A stretch of DNA of 64,000 bases from Geosiphon pyriformis (taxonomy: Eukaryota > Glomeromycota > Glomeromycetes > Archaeosporales > Geosiphonaceae). The stretch covers positions 4,519 through 68,518 of the forward strand of contig JAAOMT010000502.1 in assembly GCA_016748015.1 (NCBI GenBank). Direction: 5' to 3'. Positions 1 to 11,716 of this stretch are shown here, in pieces (the stretch's first letter is position 1; every line of letters begins with the position of its first letter). The position numbers were made by a program, and so were the translations under genes. Below the pieces are notes generated by a model, which had not been told where the DNA came from, did not search any database, and saw only the letters and a program-made list of their open reading frames with translations.

Positions 1-542
1 TGTATTCTATACTAAAACATTTTTTACCAGAATACTTAATATTATCTTATCTTTATACAAATTTCTATTCTATAAATATCTATAGCCAATACTTAAAAAG
101 AAATTCATTAGCATCTAATAGGACATTTTAGCACTTGCTGTGTTCTATACTAAGACACTTTTTGTTAATTATAAAAATTTACATATATAAAAACTTTTAT
201 TATTTATAATAATATTTATTAATATTTATTTAAATTAAGATTTGTTTATAATAGTTTATATATATATATAATATTATTAAAAAATTAATTAAAAATAAAA
301 GCAGAGTTATTATAATATATATATAAATTTTCTATATTACTATTAATTTAATGTGTTTTTTTATTAAAAAATAAAATAAAAACAAATCAAAAAATAAGTT
401 TAATTGTATATTTTTAACATTTAGCTTACATTTAAAACTACAATTTTATTAAAATATAATTATTGATAAATATAAAATATAACATTTAATGTATTAAACC
501 AAAAGAAAAGAAATTATTTTAAGTTTAAGTAGATATTATAAA
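1..542. other. AT-rich intergenic DNA
   Basis: Very AT-rich sequence with only short chance ORFs. I see no gene, repeat boundary or RNA here. Confidence 0.6.
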
Positions 543-544
543 TA

Positions 545-1896
545 CAGGGGGGTATAAAAAATATTGGACACTTTTATAATATGTTATATAAAAAAACTAA
601 CTTATAAATTATTAATTTTTTATTATTATATTAAAATACATGTTAGTATTTTGTTTGACCTCTATTTGCTTTGAGAATAGCTTGAACTCGACATGACATA
701 AACTTGATCAAATTACAATAGTAATTTACAGGTATTGCATTTCATTCTTTCTTAACTCACTGTTCTAATTGTACAATATTTGAGGGTTGTAAATTATGCT
801 AACAAATTTTAACTTTAATATATGACCAAAAATTTTCTATTGGAATAATATCAGAACTTTGTGCTGGCCAAGAAAGTAATTCAACATTTGAAGAGGCAAG
901 AAAAGAATGCATAACTTTTGATATATGGATTGGTACACTGTCTTCCTAAAAAAAAACTTTTTTTTAGTTTTTTTTGCATTAAGTTTTATCATAGGAATTG
1001 CATAATTAGCCAAGGTTTTGTGGTGTATAACTTCAGTAATATAACCAACCAAAAGAACTAAAGAACCTAAACCAACCCATGAAAAACATTCCCAAAACAT
1101 GTGACCAAAGCTTTTTCTAACTGTGGCTGCAATACAATTCTTATGAAATTCTTTGGAAGGTTTACACCATATAAATCTAAATTCTGTAGTTCTAAATTGT
1201 ATATATGTAGATTTATTTGACCAAACAACTTATTAAAAATCTTCTACTGTTCAATTTTCATAAATACGAGCCTATTGTAAATGTTTTTCTTTATTTGATT
1301 TGGAAATTAATGGCTTAAAATGAAGAATGCACAAGCAAAGTTCTTCTTGAGCTAATCCATTTTGAATAGTTTGTATAAAAATAGATTTGTTGGTATTTTT
1401 AATAAAATTTAATCGTATTTAAGAAAAAGTTTGGTAGCAGGTTTCTTTATTTTCTATTATTGAATATTAAAGTTGTTTACATATGCATTTGTCAAGAATT
1501 TGTGATCAGCCCATTCATTTTTTAAGAAGTTTTTTTAGCTCATATGACTTCCATACATGTATTACAGAAGAATATGAACATCTAATAGTCGTGGAAATCT
1601 CACTGTTTGTATGTCCTAACTTTATTGCTGAAATAATCTTTTCTTTTTGATATTCAGAAAGTTTTTTTCCAAGACATATTTGATGCAGTAAATTTTTTCA
1701 TGGCAAGAATGTTTGATATTTTATATATACGTGTATGATCTACTGTTGTGTTTTACAAGGATGTGATTTATATTGATTGTAGATTATAACTATAAGTAAT
1801 TATAAAAAAAATTATGGCTTAAATTGGTAATAGTATTACTATATATAGCCTTTTTTATATATTATATTAAGTGTCCAATACTTTTATACCCCTCTG
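545..1896 (-). mobile_element. Tc1-type DNA transposon with terminal inverted repeats
   Basis: A 1352-bp element bounded by near-identical inverted repeats. The left end begins CAGGGGGGTATAAAA and the right end, read on the minus strand, begins CAGAGGGGTATAAAA; both continue into ATTGGACACT. Each end abuts a TA dinucleotide (543-544 and 1897-1898), the target duplication of the Tc1/mariner superfamily. The element carries one decayed transposase gene on the minus strand. The ends are well preserved although the coding frame is broken, so the copy is non-autonomous but could in principle still be recognised by a related transposase. Confidence 0.9.
640..1700 (-). pseudogene. Tc1-family DDE transposase, frameshifted and stopped
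   Basis: Read right to left, the N-terminal part (about 1690-1560) has a helix-turn-helix-like segment, LSEYQKEKIISAIKLGHTNS. About 837-1100 holds MFWECFSWVGLGSLVLLVG, the block typical of Tc1 transposases ahead of the second catalytic Asp. A different frame then gives EDSVPIHISK and SWPAQSSDIIPIENFW. Between the ED Asp and the IEN Glu lie 34 residues, the DD34E spacing of Tc1. The C-terminus MSCRVQAILKANRGQTKY also matches the family. Several frame changes and in-frame stops separate these blocks, and no good start codon is in frame, so it cannot make a full transposase. Confidence 0.85.
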
Positions 1897-1898
1897 TA

Positions 1899-2340
1899 TA
1901 TATAAATAATGTTTTAAAAAAATAAGGTTTTCAAAACATGTTTATGCATAAATAAAATTAATAAACAAATGTCTTATATTTAATAACTTTTATTCAAAAA
2001 GTTTCTCTTAAAAGAGATATAAAAATAAAAGTATATATATAATAATAAATTATATTTTGAAGAATTAATTCTTTCTTAATTTTTGATTTTTATATTATCA
2101 ATAAAGATTTTTAGATTAAAAGCTTTTTAAATATAATAAATAAAAAGCTTACTATTTGTAAAAAATCTAGATTTTGAAATTATTGAATTTTATATCTTGC
2201 CATATTATGATATACTAGCATTTTGTATCTTTTTTTTTTCATAAACAGATTCATTTACTTTGCATCTGTTAATTTTTTTTAAGATGTATACTTTTCTATT
2301 ATAGAACACTTTCTACTGATTACATCTAAAATAGTTTTTT
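1899..2340. other. AT-rich intergenic DNA
   Basis: No gene or clear repeat seen. Homopolymer A and T runs dominate. Confidence 0.5.
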
Positions 2341-2440
2341 GACAAATGATAATAAAACTGTAGATATTTCTATTCTTAGTATGAGAGGCTCTGTTACAAA
2401 TCTTGGGTGTTAGGTATTCAATAACTCCATAAATTTTGTT
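2341..2440 (-). pseudogene. Protein kinase activation-segment remnant
   Basis: The minus strand reads IYGVIEYLTPKICNRAS, followed by HTKNRNIYSFIIIC. This lines up with the P+1 loop and helix F of fungal protein kinases (the pattern YGVIPYxAPE...DIYSFGIIMW). The Pro before Tyr has become Glu, the APE motif has become TPK, and the Gly of SFG is lost. The frame does not continue far on either side, so this is a fragment. Glomeromycotan genomes are known for very large families of such kinases; the assignment here rests on about 33 residues. Confidence 0.5.
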
Positions 2441-4069
2441 TGATTGTGGATAATAATTTGCAGGATAAAAAAATTTAAGATCAGAAATACAACTTTTAAA
2501 AATTATTCATAATTATTAATAATTTTATATTGTGTTTAATTTTTTTGACTAATTTATATAAATGAACTGAGTTAAAAATAAAAATTTACTATTATGTCTA
2601 CTTTTAATGAATATCAAAGTTCAGATGCAAAAATAGCTTAAAATCAACAAAAAAATTTATTTTTTAAAAAATTTTTAATAGAAATAATTAATGTTCTTGT
2701 CTGCATTAATTATTTTAAATGAAAAAATAAATAAATTAATCAAATGAATAAATCGATCAATCAAAAATTAATTTTTAGTTTGCCAAAGAATATTATTTAG
2801 TTTAAGCTTAGTGATTTAATAAATAGAAATATTAACATTGTTATTTTTACATTATAAGACTTTATTGGAATAAGTTCTATTTATTTTATGCAATTTTAAT
2901 GGAATTATTGTGTTATAATAAGTGAAAATAATATAAAAAATCCTTATTAAGTCTAATTATCTTTAATAATCTTTTGTAAAATTAACCAAAAACTTTTTAA
3001 AAAACTAGTCTGTTTAAATAAATTAAATTAATCACACAGTAAACCTGTTTAAGTAAATTAAATCAAGTAAATTCAATCAATTACCTATTTAAAAATGTAA
3101 AAAATTTACCAATATTCGAATTTTCTATTACATGAGAATATACTTCTATAGAATAAAATTCATTTAAAATAATGTGTTTGACTTTATTCAAGTCTTTAAG
3201 TTAGATAATTAATTATTTGTTGATTGTCAATATTTTTCTAATTTATTGTCATTTGTTGTCTATTGCCAAATTCTTATTTTTGTTTAGTATCTAATATTGA
3301 AACTAAACTCAAAATGTAATTTTAATCAAGATATAATAATGATAAACACTATTAATAACTAATCCTGTTGCAACTATTTATATTGTTCTTTTAGCTAACT
3401 TTTAGACAAGTAAAAAAATTAAATTAAATATTATAATAGGTTCCACAATTTTAAGAAAAATGTGAATTTAATTTCTCATACTAATTATATTTAGCCATTT
3501 TAGAATAGTCAAGTCAAAAAAAAAGTCATGAGAATCTGTTTAAGTTATAAAGATTCGTGTAATATTATAAAAAATTTCCAGAAAGTACTTAACTGATTAA
3601 AAAGTTTTAAAAAATGACACTTTGTTTTCAAATCAATTTTATTGAAAAGATCTAGTTAACTTTACTTATGTATTATCTCAAAATCAATAACTTAGAGGCA
3701 ATAACATATATAAAGAGATGTTTTCTGTCTTTGAGCAAAATTTTATCTTATATAAAATTACTCTTATTTTTATTAGTAACAAATTACCAGTATCTACCAA
3801 CTCATAAACACAACAACTATAACTAGTATGATTAATAATTTATCATTTATGGCTCATAAATTTAAGAACACTAAAAAGATTTATTTTCATTACCAGTTGT
3901 ATTGATAATTGCAGCAGGTTTCTAAGATTAAAAGTCTTTGGTTGATAGAACAATTCAGATAAAAGTATTAATATATCTCTTTTAGCTTTAAGTATTAAGT
4001 AAAAAAAAAGTTATCCTTTACTGAAAAAAATCCCAATCTTAACCAAAAAAACTCAACCAAGCATGGAAT
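2441..4069. other. AT-rich intergenic DNA
   Basis: Low-complexity AT-rich sequence with many stops in all frames. No recognisable gene; perhaps old transposon debris. Confidence 0.45.
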
Positions 4070-4129
4070 TTTCAACTCTTTTATATTGCCAAATGTGGTG
4101 TTTTCTAATCATTGTACATGCACCTATTC

Positions 4130-4330
4130 TGTTGAATATCTGTTTTCACTTATAGTCTATGACATAAATTGTTATATTTCTGTGCATAAACCCATTTTGC
4201 CAAATGTTTGCTTTCACTTATGGTCAATAACATAAATTTTTATTTAACTTTTGTGCTTGCCACATTCCAGTTAAATGTCTGTTTTCACTTATGATTATTG
4301 ATATACATCATGGATTAAACTGTTTCTATC
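4130..4330 (+). repeat. About 70-bp tandem repeat, three degenerate copies
   Basis: Three copies begin near 4136, 4203 and 4273. Each carries a TGTTTTCACTTAT-like block (TGCTTTCACTTAT in the second) followed by a run resembling ATGACATAAATT. Copies are about 67-70 bp apart and divergent. Confidence 0.6.
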
Positions 4331-4398
4331 TATTATCTAGTGAACAGAATGAACTTGGCAAAATTGGCAAAAAAAGAAGCTTGACTCTAGTTTAATAC

Positions 4399-4809
4399 TA
4401 ACAATTAACAAATAACTACTGCTTACCAATAATTCTCGAATTCAATATTCAAATAACTATTACCCACCAATAATTTGCAATTCAATATTCAAATATAACT
4501 ACCCATCAATATTTTGCAACACAATATTTGAATAATTACTGGTCATCAAAAATGCATGAATTCAATATTTAAATATAATTACTACTCACCAATAATTCAA
4601 TATTTGAATAACCACCACTCACCAAAAATGCATGAATTAAACATTTGAATAATCATTATTCACCAGTAATTTGCAATTTAATATTTGAATAACCATCACT
4701 TACCAATAATTTGCAACACAATATATAACTACTACTCATTAATAATTTGCATTTCAACATTCGAATAATTATACTTATCAGTAATTCACAATTCAATATT
4801 TGAATAACA
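4399..4809 (+). repeat. About 40-bp AT-rich minisatellite, roughly ten copies
   Basis: The unit is roughly TAACTACTCACCAATAATTT followed by GCAATTCAATATTTGAA. Copies vary by substitution and small indels, and some carry AAAATGCATGAATT in place of AATAATTTGCAATT. The 60-codon minus-strand ORF over it is a by-product of the repeat. Confidence 0.75.
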
Positions 4810-7055
4810 ATAAATGCAGAATAGAAAATCATAAACAATTGATCATTGAATAGCTGAATTAAATTTTAAGATTAAATGGTAAAAAATTGATAATTGTTAA
4901 TCTGTTATTTATGTTTTGCAAGAATGAAAAGTAAAAAGAGGATAGTTTTAAATTTCTTACAAGAATGAAGAATGAGAGGAGATAGTTTAAAATTTTTTAC
5001 AAGAATAAAGAGTGGAAGGAAATAACCATATTCGTTAATTATCTTTTTTATATTCATCTAGTCTATATAGGAATAAAGCTTTATTAGTATATAACAAAGT
5101 TATCAGAAAAGGGTTTTTACAATGCCAAAATTGTTTACCCATTGCCAATTTTGATAAACTCTTGTTATTTACTGTTTATTGTTTAAGCTTATTGAAATTT
5201 AATTCAGAAATTTAAAATAATTGATATAAAATATTTAAGGAATCTAATGTATAAACTATTGTAATTAATATAAGTATTTTTAAATAATTAAGTTCAAGCA
5301 ATAATAACAAATATTCTTGAGACTTTTTTTATGCAAGTTTAGATTTAAATATTAAAATTTAGGAAATATTGAGCATATTTAATATACTTTTTCACCGTGT
5401 AAAATGAAAACTCTCTGCCCTTGCTATCAAAATGTATTAATTTTGATCAACTATGAATAAAAACTTTAGCATTTCGAAAAAAAATGATGGGTAAATGTAC
5501 TTGTTAAAAATCATGTTCAGTCTGATCATTCAATACATCCTTATCGTAAATATGTGAAAATCTTTATTTATTACTTGGGAGGTATCAAAATTTTTTTTTA
5601 TGCTCAAGTGAGAACTTTGACATATCTTTGGATAATATTGTCAAAACCGATCACACACAATAATGCTTGAATCAAATAGATCAGTTTTATTGCTATATGA
5701 AATCTAATATCTAAATGTTTAAAATTAAGTTTAGTTTCAATTAATTAAAATTTCACAAAATTTTTTTATTTCTGGAATTTTTATTTATTTATTCAAAAGT
5801 AAATTTTTTAATGCTCAAATTATTTTTTGTACTTTCTAAATTTGATGAAAGAAATATATTCAAAATTTCGGGGTGTTGTAATAATTCAAAGATTAATATT
5901 ATAAACTCGTAATAGAGTAATTTTTCACATAAAAGTTTAATATTTAAAACAGTTTTGAAAACAAATAATTTTTATGATTTTTAGTTCATTTTAGTTTAAT
6001 GGATTTATTCTATTAATTTCTTTTTAAATTATTTATATTTCATTGTATTTTTTATTTTTGTTATCTGTTAGCTTGTTACTTCAATTTGTACTAATACAAT
6101 TTTAGCAAAAATTCTAATTTTAATTAATATATATCTTTTGTTTTATTAAAAATCCAAAAATCTGTGAAACTATTCTTAAAATTTGCGAAATTGTAAAAAG
6201 TATTTAAAAACCAAATTCAACTTTTGATTTAATTCATATAAACTTTCTCTTCAAATGACTGTTTTTTTCTCCTAATATTTTTCATAAGCTATGCTATTTT
6301 GAATAATTAACATTATATTTGTGATATAAATAAAATTTTCTTCATAGGCGAAATTTTTTTAAATTAATTAATTCAGCACAAGAGCTTATTTAATTAGCCA
6401 AAGTTTAAGATTAAAGAAATAAAAAACCTGACATACAAGCTAACTTCTCACAGCCGGAAAATCAGGTATGAAAACTTTTTCATTATAGTAGTCGAAATCA
6501 AAGCACTATAATGCATAATAAATTATAATTAAGGCAATTATTAAATATAAAAAATATTAGAAAAACTTATTTTAATTTAGTATGCTCTTTAATTAAGCAC
6601 TATTTGATTTACTAACAAATTATAAGGTTGAATAAATAAAAAGTTATTAATTAATTAAAAATATTATTATTTATTTATTAGTATCAAAAACAAACAACAT
6701 AGAATATGTAAAAAAAATATTTGGATAAATTCATATCATCTAGATTTTTTATACTTTTTCTAATTTAAATTCAGTTAGATCAAGTAATTCAAAAAATTTT
6801 GGCAATTCCAACATAAAGTAACTAATTAGCCATTTAACTATCTTAACCTAAATTCTATTAGAATCTTTAAAGTATAATCAAAAAAAACACAGAAAAAAGT
6901 TTCAAGAAAATTAATAAAAAAGAAAATATCTTCCATAATATTTGAGTTAATTTAATAAAAAATGTAAAAAAAATAGCACTATTTATTTAAACTTGTAATT
7001 TAAAGCTTTACAATATATAATATTACTATTTTATTTGTTAATTAAAAAATTATAT
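4810..7055. other. AT-rich intergenic DNA left of the LINE
   Basis: No gene recognised. The last few hundred bases may include the 5' untranslated region of the LINE that starts near 7056, but no boundary is visible. Confidence 0.4.
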
Positions 7056-7145
7056 ATGATATTTAAAAAAAAATATATTCAAAAATCCACCAAAGAATAT
7101 ATTTGTTTAAAAAAAGCTTTTTTAATCATTTGGTATAATAAATGT
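7056..7145 (+). pseudogene. Candidate start of LINE ORF1 (first 30 codons)
   Basis: An ATG at 7056 opens a frame of 30 codons, lysine-rich, that runs exactly into the left end of the Ty3 LTR. When the Ty3 element and one ATGT copy are removed it joins in frame to the ORF1 piece at 17019. The residues themselves are not diagnostic, so the start codon is a proposal. Confidence 0.4.
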
Positions 7146-7992
7146 TGTTACTCATAGAAAAAGAAAACAAATATCAAAAATAGTAAACCAATAAGAAAAG
7201 AGTAGTTAGCATGTGACCATATTGCTCAGCAATGTAGAGCTATGTCAGAAATCATGGCATATTGTTCAGCAATATGGAGTAATGTCAGAAATCACGACAC
7301 ATCGCTCAGCAATGTGAAGTAATGTCAAAGAAAATACAGCACATTGCTTGAAAAATTATAGCACATTGCTCAAGAATGTGAGTGATCTCATAGAACCCAA
7401 ATTATGTATATATAGTGGTAGTATTAGAAATAGAAAAGACAGACCTCTCAGTTTAGATTTGATCTAAGCAATCTTCTCTTTACCAATATCAATAAATAAT
7501 TCACTATCTCAAATCACTCTCTATTATCAACACCTCATGTTGATAGTAACTGATACTTAACTACACTGAAACAATAGCTCTTGATCACAGCTATTGACAG
7601 GATACTAACTTGTAATTGTTTTTGCTTATTTCTTTATTTTCTTTTATTTTCTTTTATTTTCTTTTTGTTATTTCTTTGGTTTTACTAAATTAATTAAGGA
7701 TTAAGTGCTGAGATACAAATGTCATAGGGACTGGTAAAAAACCCGTGAAACAAGAGTAAAACACTCATAGATTTGAGGATAACTTACCAAGAAGATTACT
7801 GGCCACCACACTGAGAAAAAAATTTGACAGAATTGCAATTCTGGAAGACTACTAAAAACAACTATTACAACTCTGTTCATTATACAAAGAACTCCATAAC
7901 AAAATTTTCAGATATCCACACTAGAAGACTAACCAAGCACTAAGTTACAGATTTGTTATTTAACTTGAAACCCCAAATAATCATCTGTAACA
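7146..7992 (+). repeat. 5' LTR of the Ty3/gypsy element
   Basis: An 847-bp repeat starting TGTTACTCATAG and ending ATCTGTAACA, so its tips are the inverted pair TGTTAC/GTAACA. Left of centre lies a 40-bp tandem array of imperfect palindromes. A TATA-like TATATATAG occurs near 7408-7416, a plausible U3 promoter position. It carries a 219-bp segment (between the ATAC at 7334 and the ATAC at 7553) that the 3' LTR lacks. Confidence 0.92.
7220..7380 (+). promoter_or_regulatory. 40-bp-spaced palindrome array in the LTR
   Basis: ATTGCTCAGCAAT or close variants occur at 7221, 7261 and 7301, exactly 40 bp apart, with weaker copies at 7342 and 7364. The core TTGCTCAGCAA is a near-perfect inverted repeat. 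The same spacing recurs in the 3' LTR (16461, 16501, 16541) and in the solo LTR (near 21487 and 21528). Repeated palindromes in U3 suggest binding sites for a dimeric factor; that role is inferred. Confidence 0.5.
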
Positions 7993-8012
7993 TTTGGTGC
8001 TTCCTGTGAGGT
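7993..8012 (+). other. Candidate tRNA primer-binding site
   Basis: TTTGGTGCTTCCTGTGAGGT follows the LTR directly. The TGG two bases in is the usual complement of a tRNA CCA end. I cannot name the tRNA by eye. Confidence 0.5.
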
Positions 8013-8054
8013 ATAATCCTACAAAGAACCAGCACCAACAGCAATCATCCAAAA

Positions 8055-9870
8055 GTGGCAGAATCAGAAAACATAGGAGCAAACCATTTAAAATTTGCCA
8101 AATTCTTGTTCCAACAATACAGCCAACAATTAGGACTAAACAATAACCACTTCCTAGCAAAATCTATCTTTAACTTCTACATCAATGATAAAATCACAAA
8201 CTGCTTAGAAGAAACAGTTAACATTGAATTTGCAAGAGAAAATTTTTATACAGAATTATTTCAACATACCAGTTTACCAAGAAATTACAGTTTTGCATCA
8301 ATCATCAGAGAAATCAATCAAACCATTGAAAGATACACACAACAACAATTCCCAATTACCTATGCAGACAAAAAATAAGGAAGACTACAAACACCAGCAG
8401 TAACACCAAAACAAATACAACCACCTATTTAAAAGAAAACCAGAGTTGAATCATCAACAAATCCATTATACCATTACACCCCAAAAAGCACCATCAACAT
8501 TTCATTAACAGGTGCGTCCACATTACACATGACATTAATATTTGGCAGACTCCCATTTCAAAGTAAACAAAAGAAAGCAGAATTACTGAAAACATACAGT
8601 GATTACTTTGATAGATTTAAATCACGATTGCCAATGCCATCTCAGCCAGATTTTGGAACCATGAGTTCCTGGGAAATAATAAAATTGGAAGAGGAACAGA
8701 AATAAAAAGAATCTGAAGATCAAGAATTTATTTACCAGAACCCGATTTTAGGAAACCTGAATATTAAAACTCCAAATTTTCAGACTTAGCAAAATTTAAA
8801 TTTAGAAAATCTGGAAATTGAAACTCCGAATTTTCAAATACAGCACAATTAGAACAATTGAGACCCCAACATTAATAATTAACAATACTTACCTCCAGTA
8901 ATTGTGATCAATCCACTTTCAGTTCTACCAATCAACGAACTGCAACAACAGCTACTTCAATCACCCTAACAACCACAACAGCCATTTTTACTGCCACAAC
9001 AACAACTTCAACAACCACCACAACAACAAATCATAGCACCAATGGCATATGCTTCTATTGCCAAATTCAAAAAATTCACCGGCAAAAAAGACAATGCCCA
9101 AATGTGGTTAAACAATGTAGAGAAAGCCATTGCAGCCAATAGATAAGATGATGTCAGAACCATGCAGACCATTCCTTATTTTCTCTAAGATACTGCTGAT
9201 TTATGATATCAAAGCTTGGTCAACAAACCCATAGATTTTAATACATTCAAGCTTGCATTTCTACAATACTTCAGCAACAATAATAGTATTAATCGGCTAG
9301 CAAACACTTTCACTACTATCAAACAAGAGGAAAATGAAGCAGTCACTACTTACTTAGGACACTTCCACAGAAATCTGCACCAGATCCAGGCCATACAGGC
9401 TGATTATTTCATAGCATCACAAATTCTAAACCAATTTATTAGAGGTCTGTGTAGCAGCATCCTCTAATGCATACGTTCAATACACCCAGCAGACTTTCAA
9501 GCTGCAGTTACCAACGCCAGAGATTTTGAAGCAGCTGAACTTGAAGCTAATTATGCCTAAGCTGTAAATTTAGAAATGAATGGATCATCTGACTTAGATT
9601 CCAAATTAAAACAATTCAGTGATTCTATTAACTGAAAACTTGAAGAGTATCTAGCTAACAATTGCACAATTTATCAGCCATCCCAATGATGCAATAATTT
9701 AGGAATCACAAATCACCCACAAAATCAGTTGTGTTTTTCATTATCATCCAATCAGCCATGGCAGCAAGAGATGTGTATCTGCCACTACTGTGGTAAACAA
9801 GGACATTTGAGAATCAATTGTTAGTTAAGAGTAGAAAACCAATGATCAAGACATCAATATCAAAACCCTG
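8055..9870 (+). pseudogene. Ty3/gypsy gag, broken
   Basis: The first block (8055-8378) begins at GTG, probably a former ATG, and codes MAESENIGANHLKFAKFLFQ if that codon is read as Met. A capsid-like part lies at about 9040-9640 and includes the segment NTFKLAFLQYFSNNN. It is broken by TAA and TGA at positions where Gln and Trp would be expected, for example TGA before YQSLV near 9209. A nucleocapsid zinc knuckle, CHYCGKQGHLRINC (C-x2-C-x4-H-x4-C), is at about 9779-9820. Gln-rich stretches lie either side of the capsid part. Gag would package element RNA; this copy cannot make the whole protein. Confidence 0.8.
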
Positions 9871-10234
9871 ATCACAGGTTTTCAGCTCCAAGTTATCAAT
9901 CAAACACAGAAATATATCAAACAAATTACCTATCTATGATGCAGCCACAAATTTATCAACTGCCAATTTATTAGCCACCAGCACTCATCATTTATCATCT
10001 GCAGCCCCAACCCATTTATCAACTGCAGTCTCAGGTAATTTATCAGCTCCAACAAATTCAAATACTGCTGCAGAACTTATCTCAAAACAGAACTCAAAGG
10101 CTAAGACTGACACAGCAAAACTGGAGATTGGTGATAGTGGTTCACCAACTGATTTCCAGTTTTACAACACAACTATCAGGATCTTAACTATGAAATTCAG
10201 GTACTGGGTACGCCCAAAACTCAAATTCCCAGAA

Positions 10235-11716
10235 CTATTTAAGTCTTCTAGTTACCCCAAAAGATGCCCCATCCAATAATCCAGAAACCAACCAAAAACA
10301 ATCACTCACCAACAACATACTTCTAGCTACTGTCACCAATAACAAATCACTAGCAGTGATCTTTCCATTCAAACTCGAAGAAACCACACCAGTCCCATTA
10401 TTCAGTGGAGCCACTCTTGATACCAAACCAATCACCACCATGTACACTGATGCAAAAGTTGATGGTCATGCCATCAAACTGATCTTAGACAATAGATTAA
10501 CTGGCAGCATTATTACTAGACAACTCATAGACTAATTAAGTTGCCAAGTTGATCGAGCTGCCAGTGCATGAATAATCACTGCTGATGAAGCAACTAAAAC
10601 TTCTATTGGTGAAATTGATAACTTTCCTTTTGAAGTCAATGGTATTATTATTTCTATTAAAGTCCTAGTGATGGAAGCAATGCAATATCAGGCATTAGTA
10701 GGAATGATTGGCTATCTAAAACCAACATATTGCTTGATTGGAATACACAGGAGCTTCAAATTAGCCAGAACGAATGACATACATGTGTACCAGTCATGTG
10801 TGGCCACTTCAAGACTACCAACTTGACAACACCACTCATCAAATTTGAGGAAAAAAAAAAACCTATCTGGGAAGCCTATCAAGTCTTGTGGACTAACAAA
10901 GACTACAATGAACTACTGCCTATACTCTTCTGAGATGACAATGGCAAAAGAAAACAAAAAGAGACCAAACTCACCTAGAACACCAACCAAGCCTGGGAAA
11001 CTGACAACACCCAGAAAGAACTAAACAATTGGGAGTAAAAAAAAACTAATAAGGAAAAGGAAAAGGAAGAAAAAACTATTCTTATCAGCAATACTTATAG
11101 TTCATATGCCTACACTTCATTACAACTATCTAATTATTGTCGACCAAAATTAGTATGCATTGATTGCAGCAAGAAATTGTTATCAATGGGCACATATTGT
11201 GGCAATGATAAGGAATACTCCACAGCCACAAGATTCTATTGCCGCCCATGCATCATAGAGTGCTTTGGACGACCAAAATGACAAGGAAAGTGAAATAACC
11301 AACCATGTCTTGCATGTGGAACTATCTTATCTGACAAAGAAATGTGGAATGACATTCTTGGATGTGGAGAAACCTGCAACAAAACATGCCAGTACACTAT
11401 TCTGATAAATGATTAGATAAACAAAAGAACACCAATTAACGATACCTGGAAAAAAGCATTGTGACAATTGGAAGAATATTCCCATGACAAACATAAACTC
11501 TGGAGAATAGCATATGCAAAAGCAGAAGGCATGACAACCAGTGAACTATTAGAAATCAAAAACAACCCTTTGTCTCTTTCTGAATCCAAATATGTTCAAA
11601 CTTTTAACATCTTTGGCAACATAGAGGATGATCCAGAAGAATTCTATGAACATTACCAGCATCTAACACCCACTAGAGAAGAGCAGGAGCAACACTTGAA
11701 AGAAATCAACACTTGA
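10235..11716 (+). pseudogene. Aspartic protease and cysteine-rich region of the Ty3 pol, broken
   Basis: From about 10440 the frame reads VDGHAIKLILDN followed by TGSIITRQ, the retropepsin active-site region; the expected D-S/T-G has become D-N-R. A flap-like part follows to about 10690. From 11140 to 11420 comes a cysteine-rich segment: CIDCSKK, later FYCRPCIIECFGRPK, CLACG and a further cluster CNKTC. The C-x2-C pairs look zinc-binding. A helical, acidic stretch follows (11468-11716), with HYQHLTPTREEQEQHLKEIN at its end. Stops replace Arg and Trp codons at several points. The cysteine-rich insert between protease and dUTPase is not part of the standard Ty3 plan. Confidence 0.7.

Noticed and set aside
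7220-7380. CRISPR-like array (regular 40-bp spacing of palindromes).
   Set aside because: The spacers are repeated too, the array sits inside an LTR, and it recurs in all LTR copies. The genome is eukaryotic.
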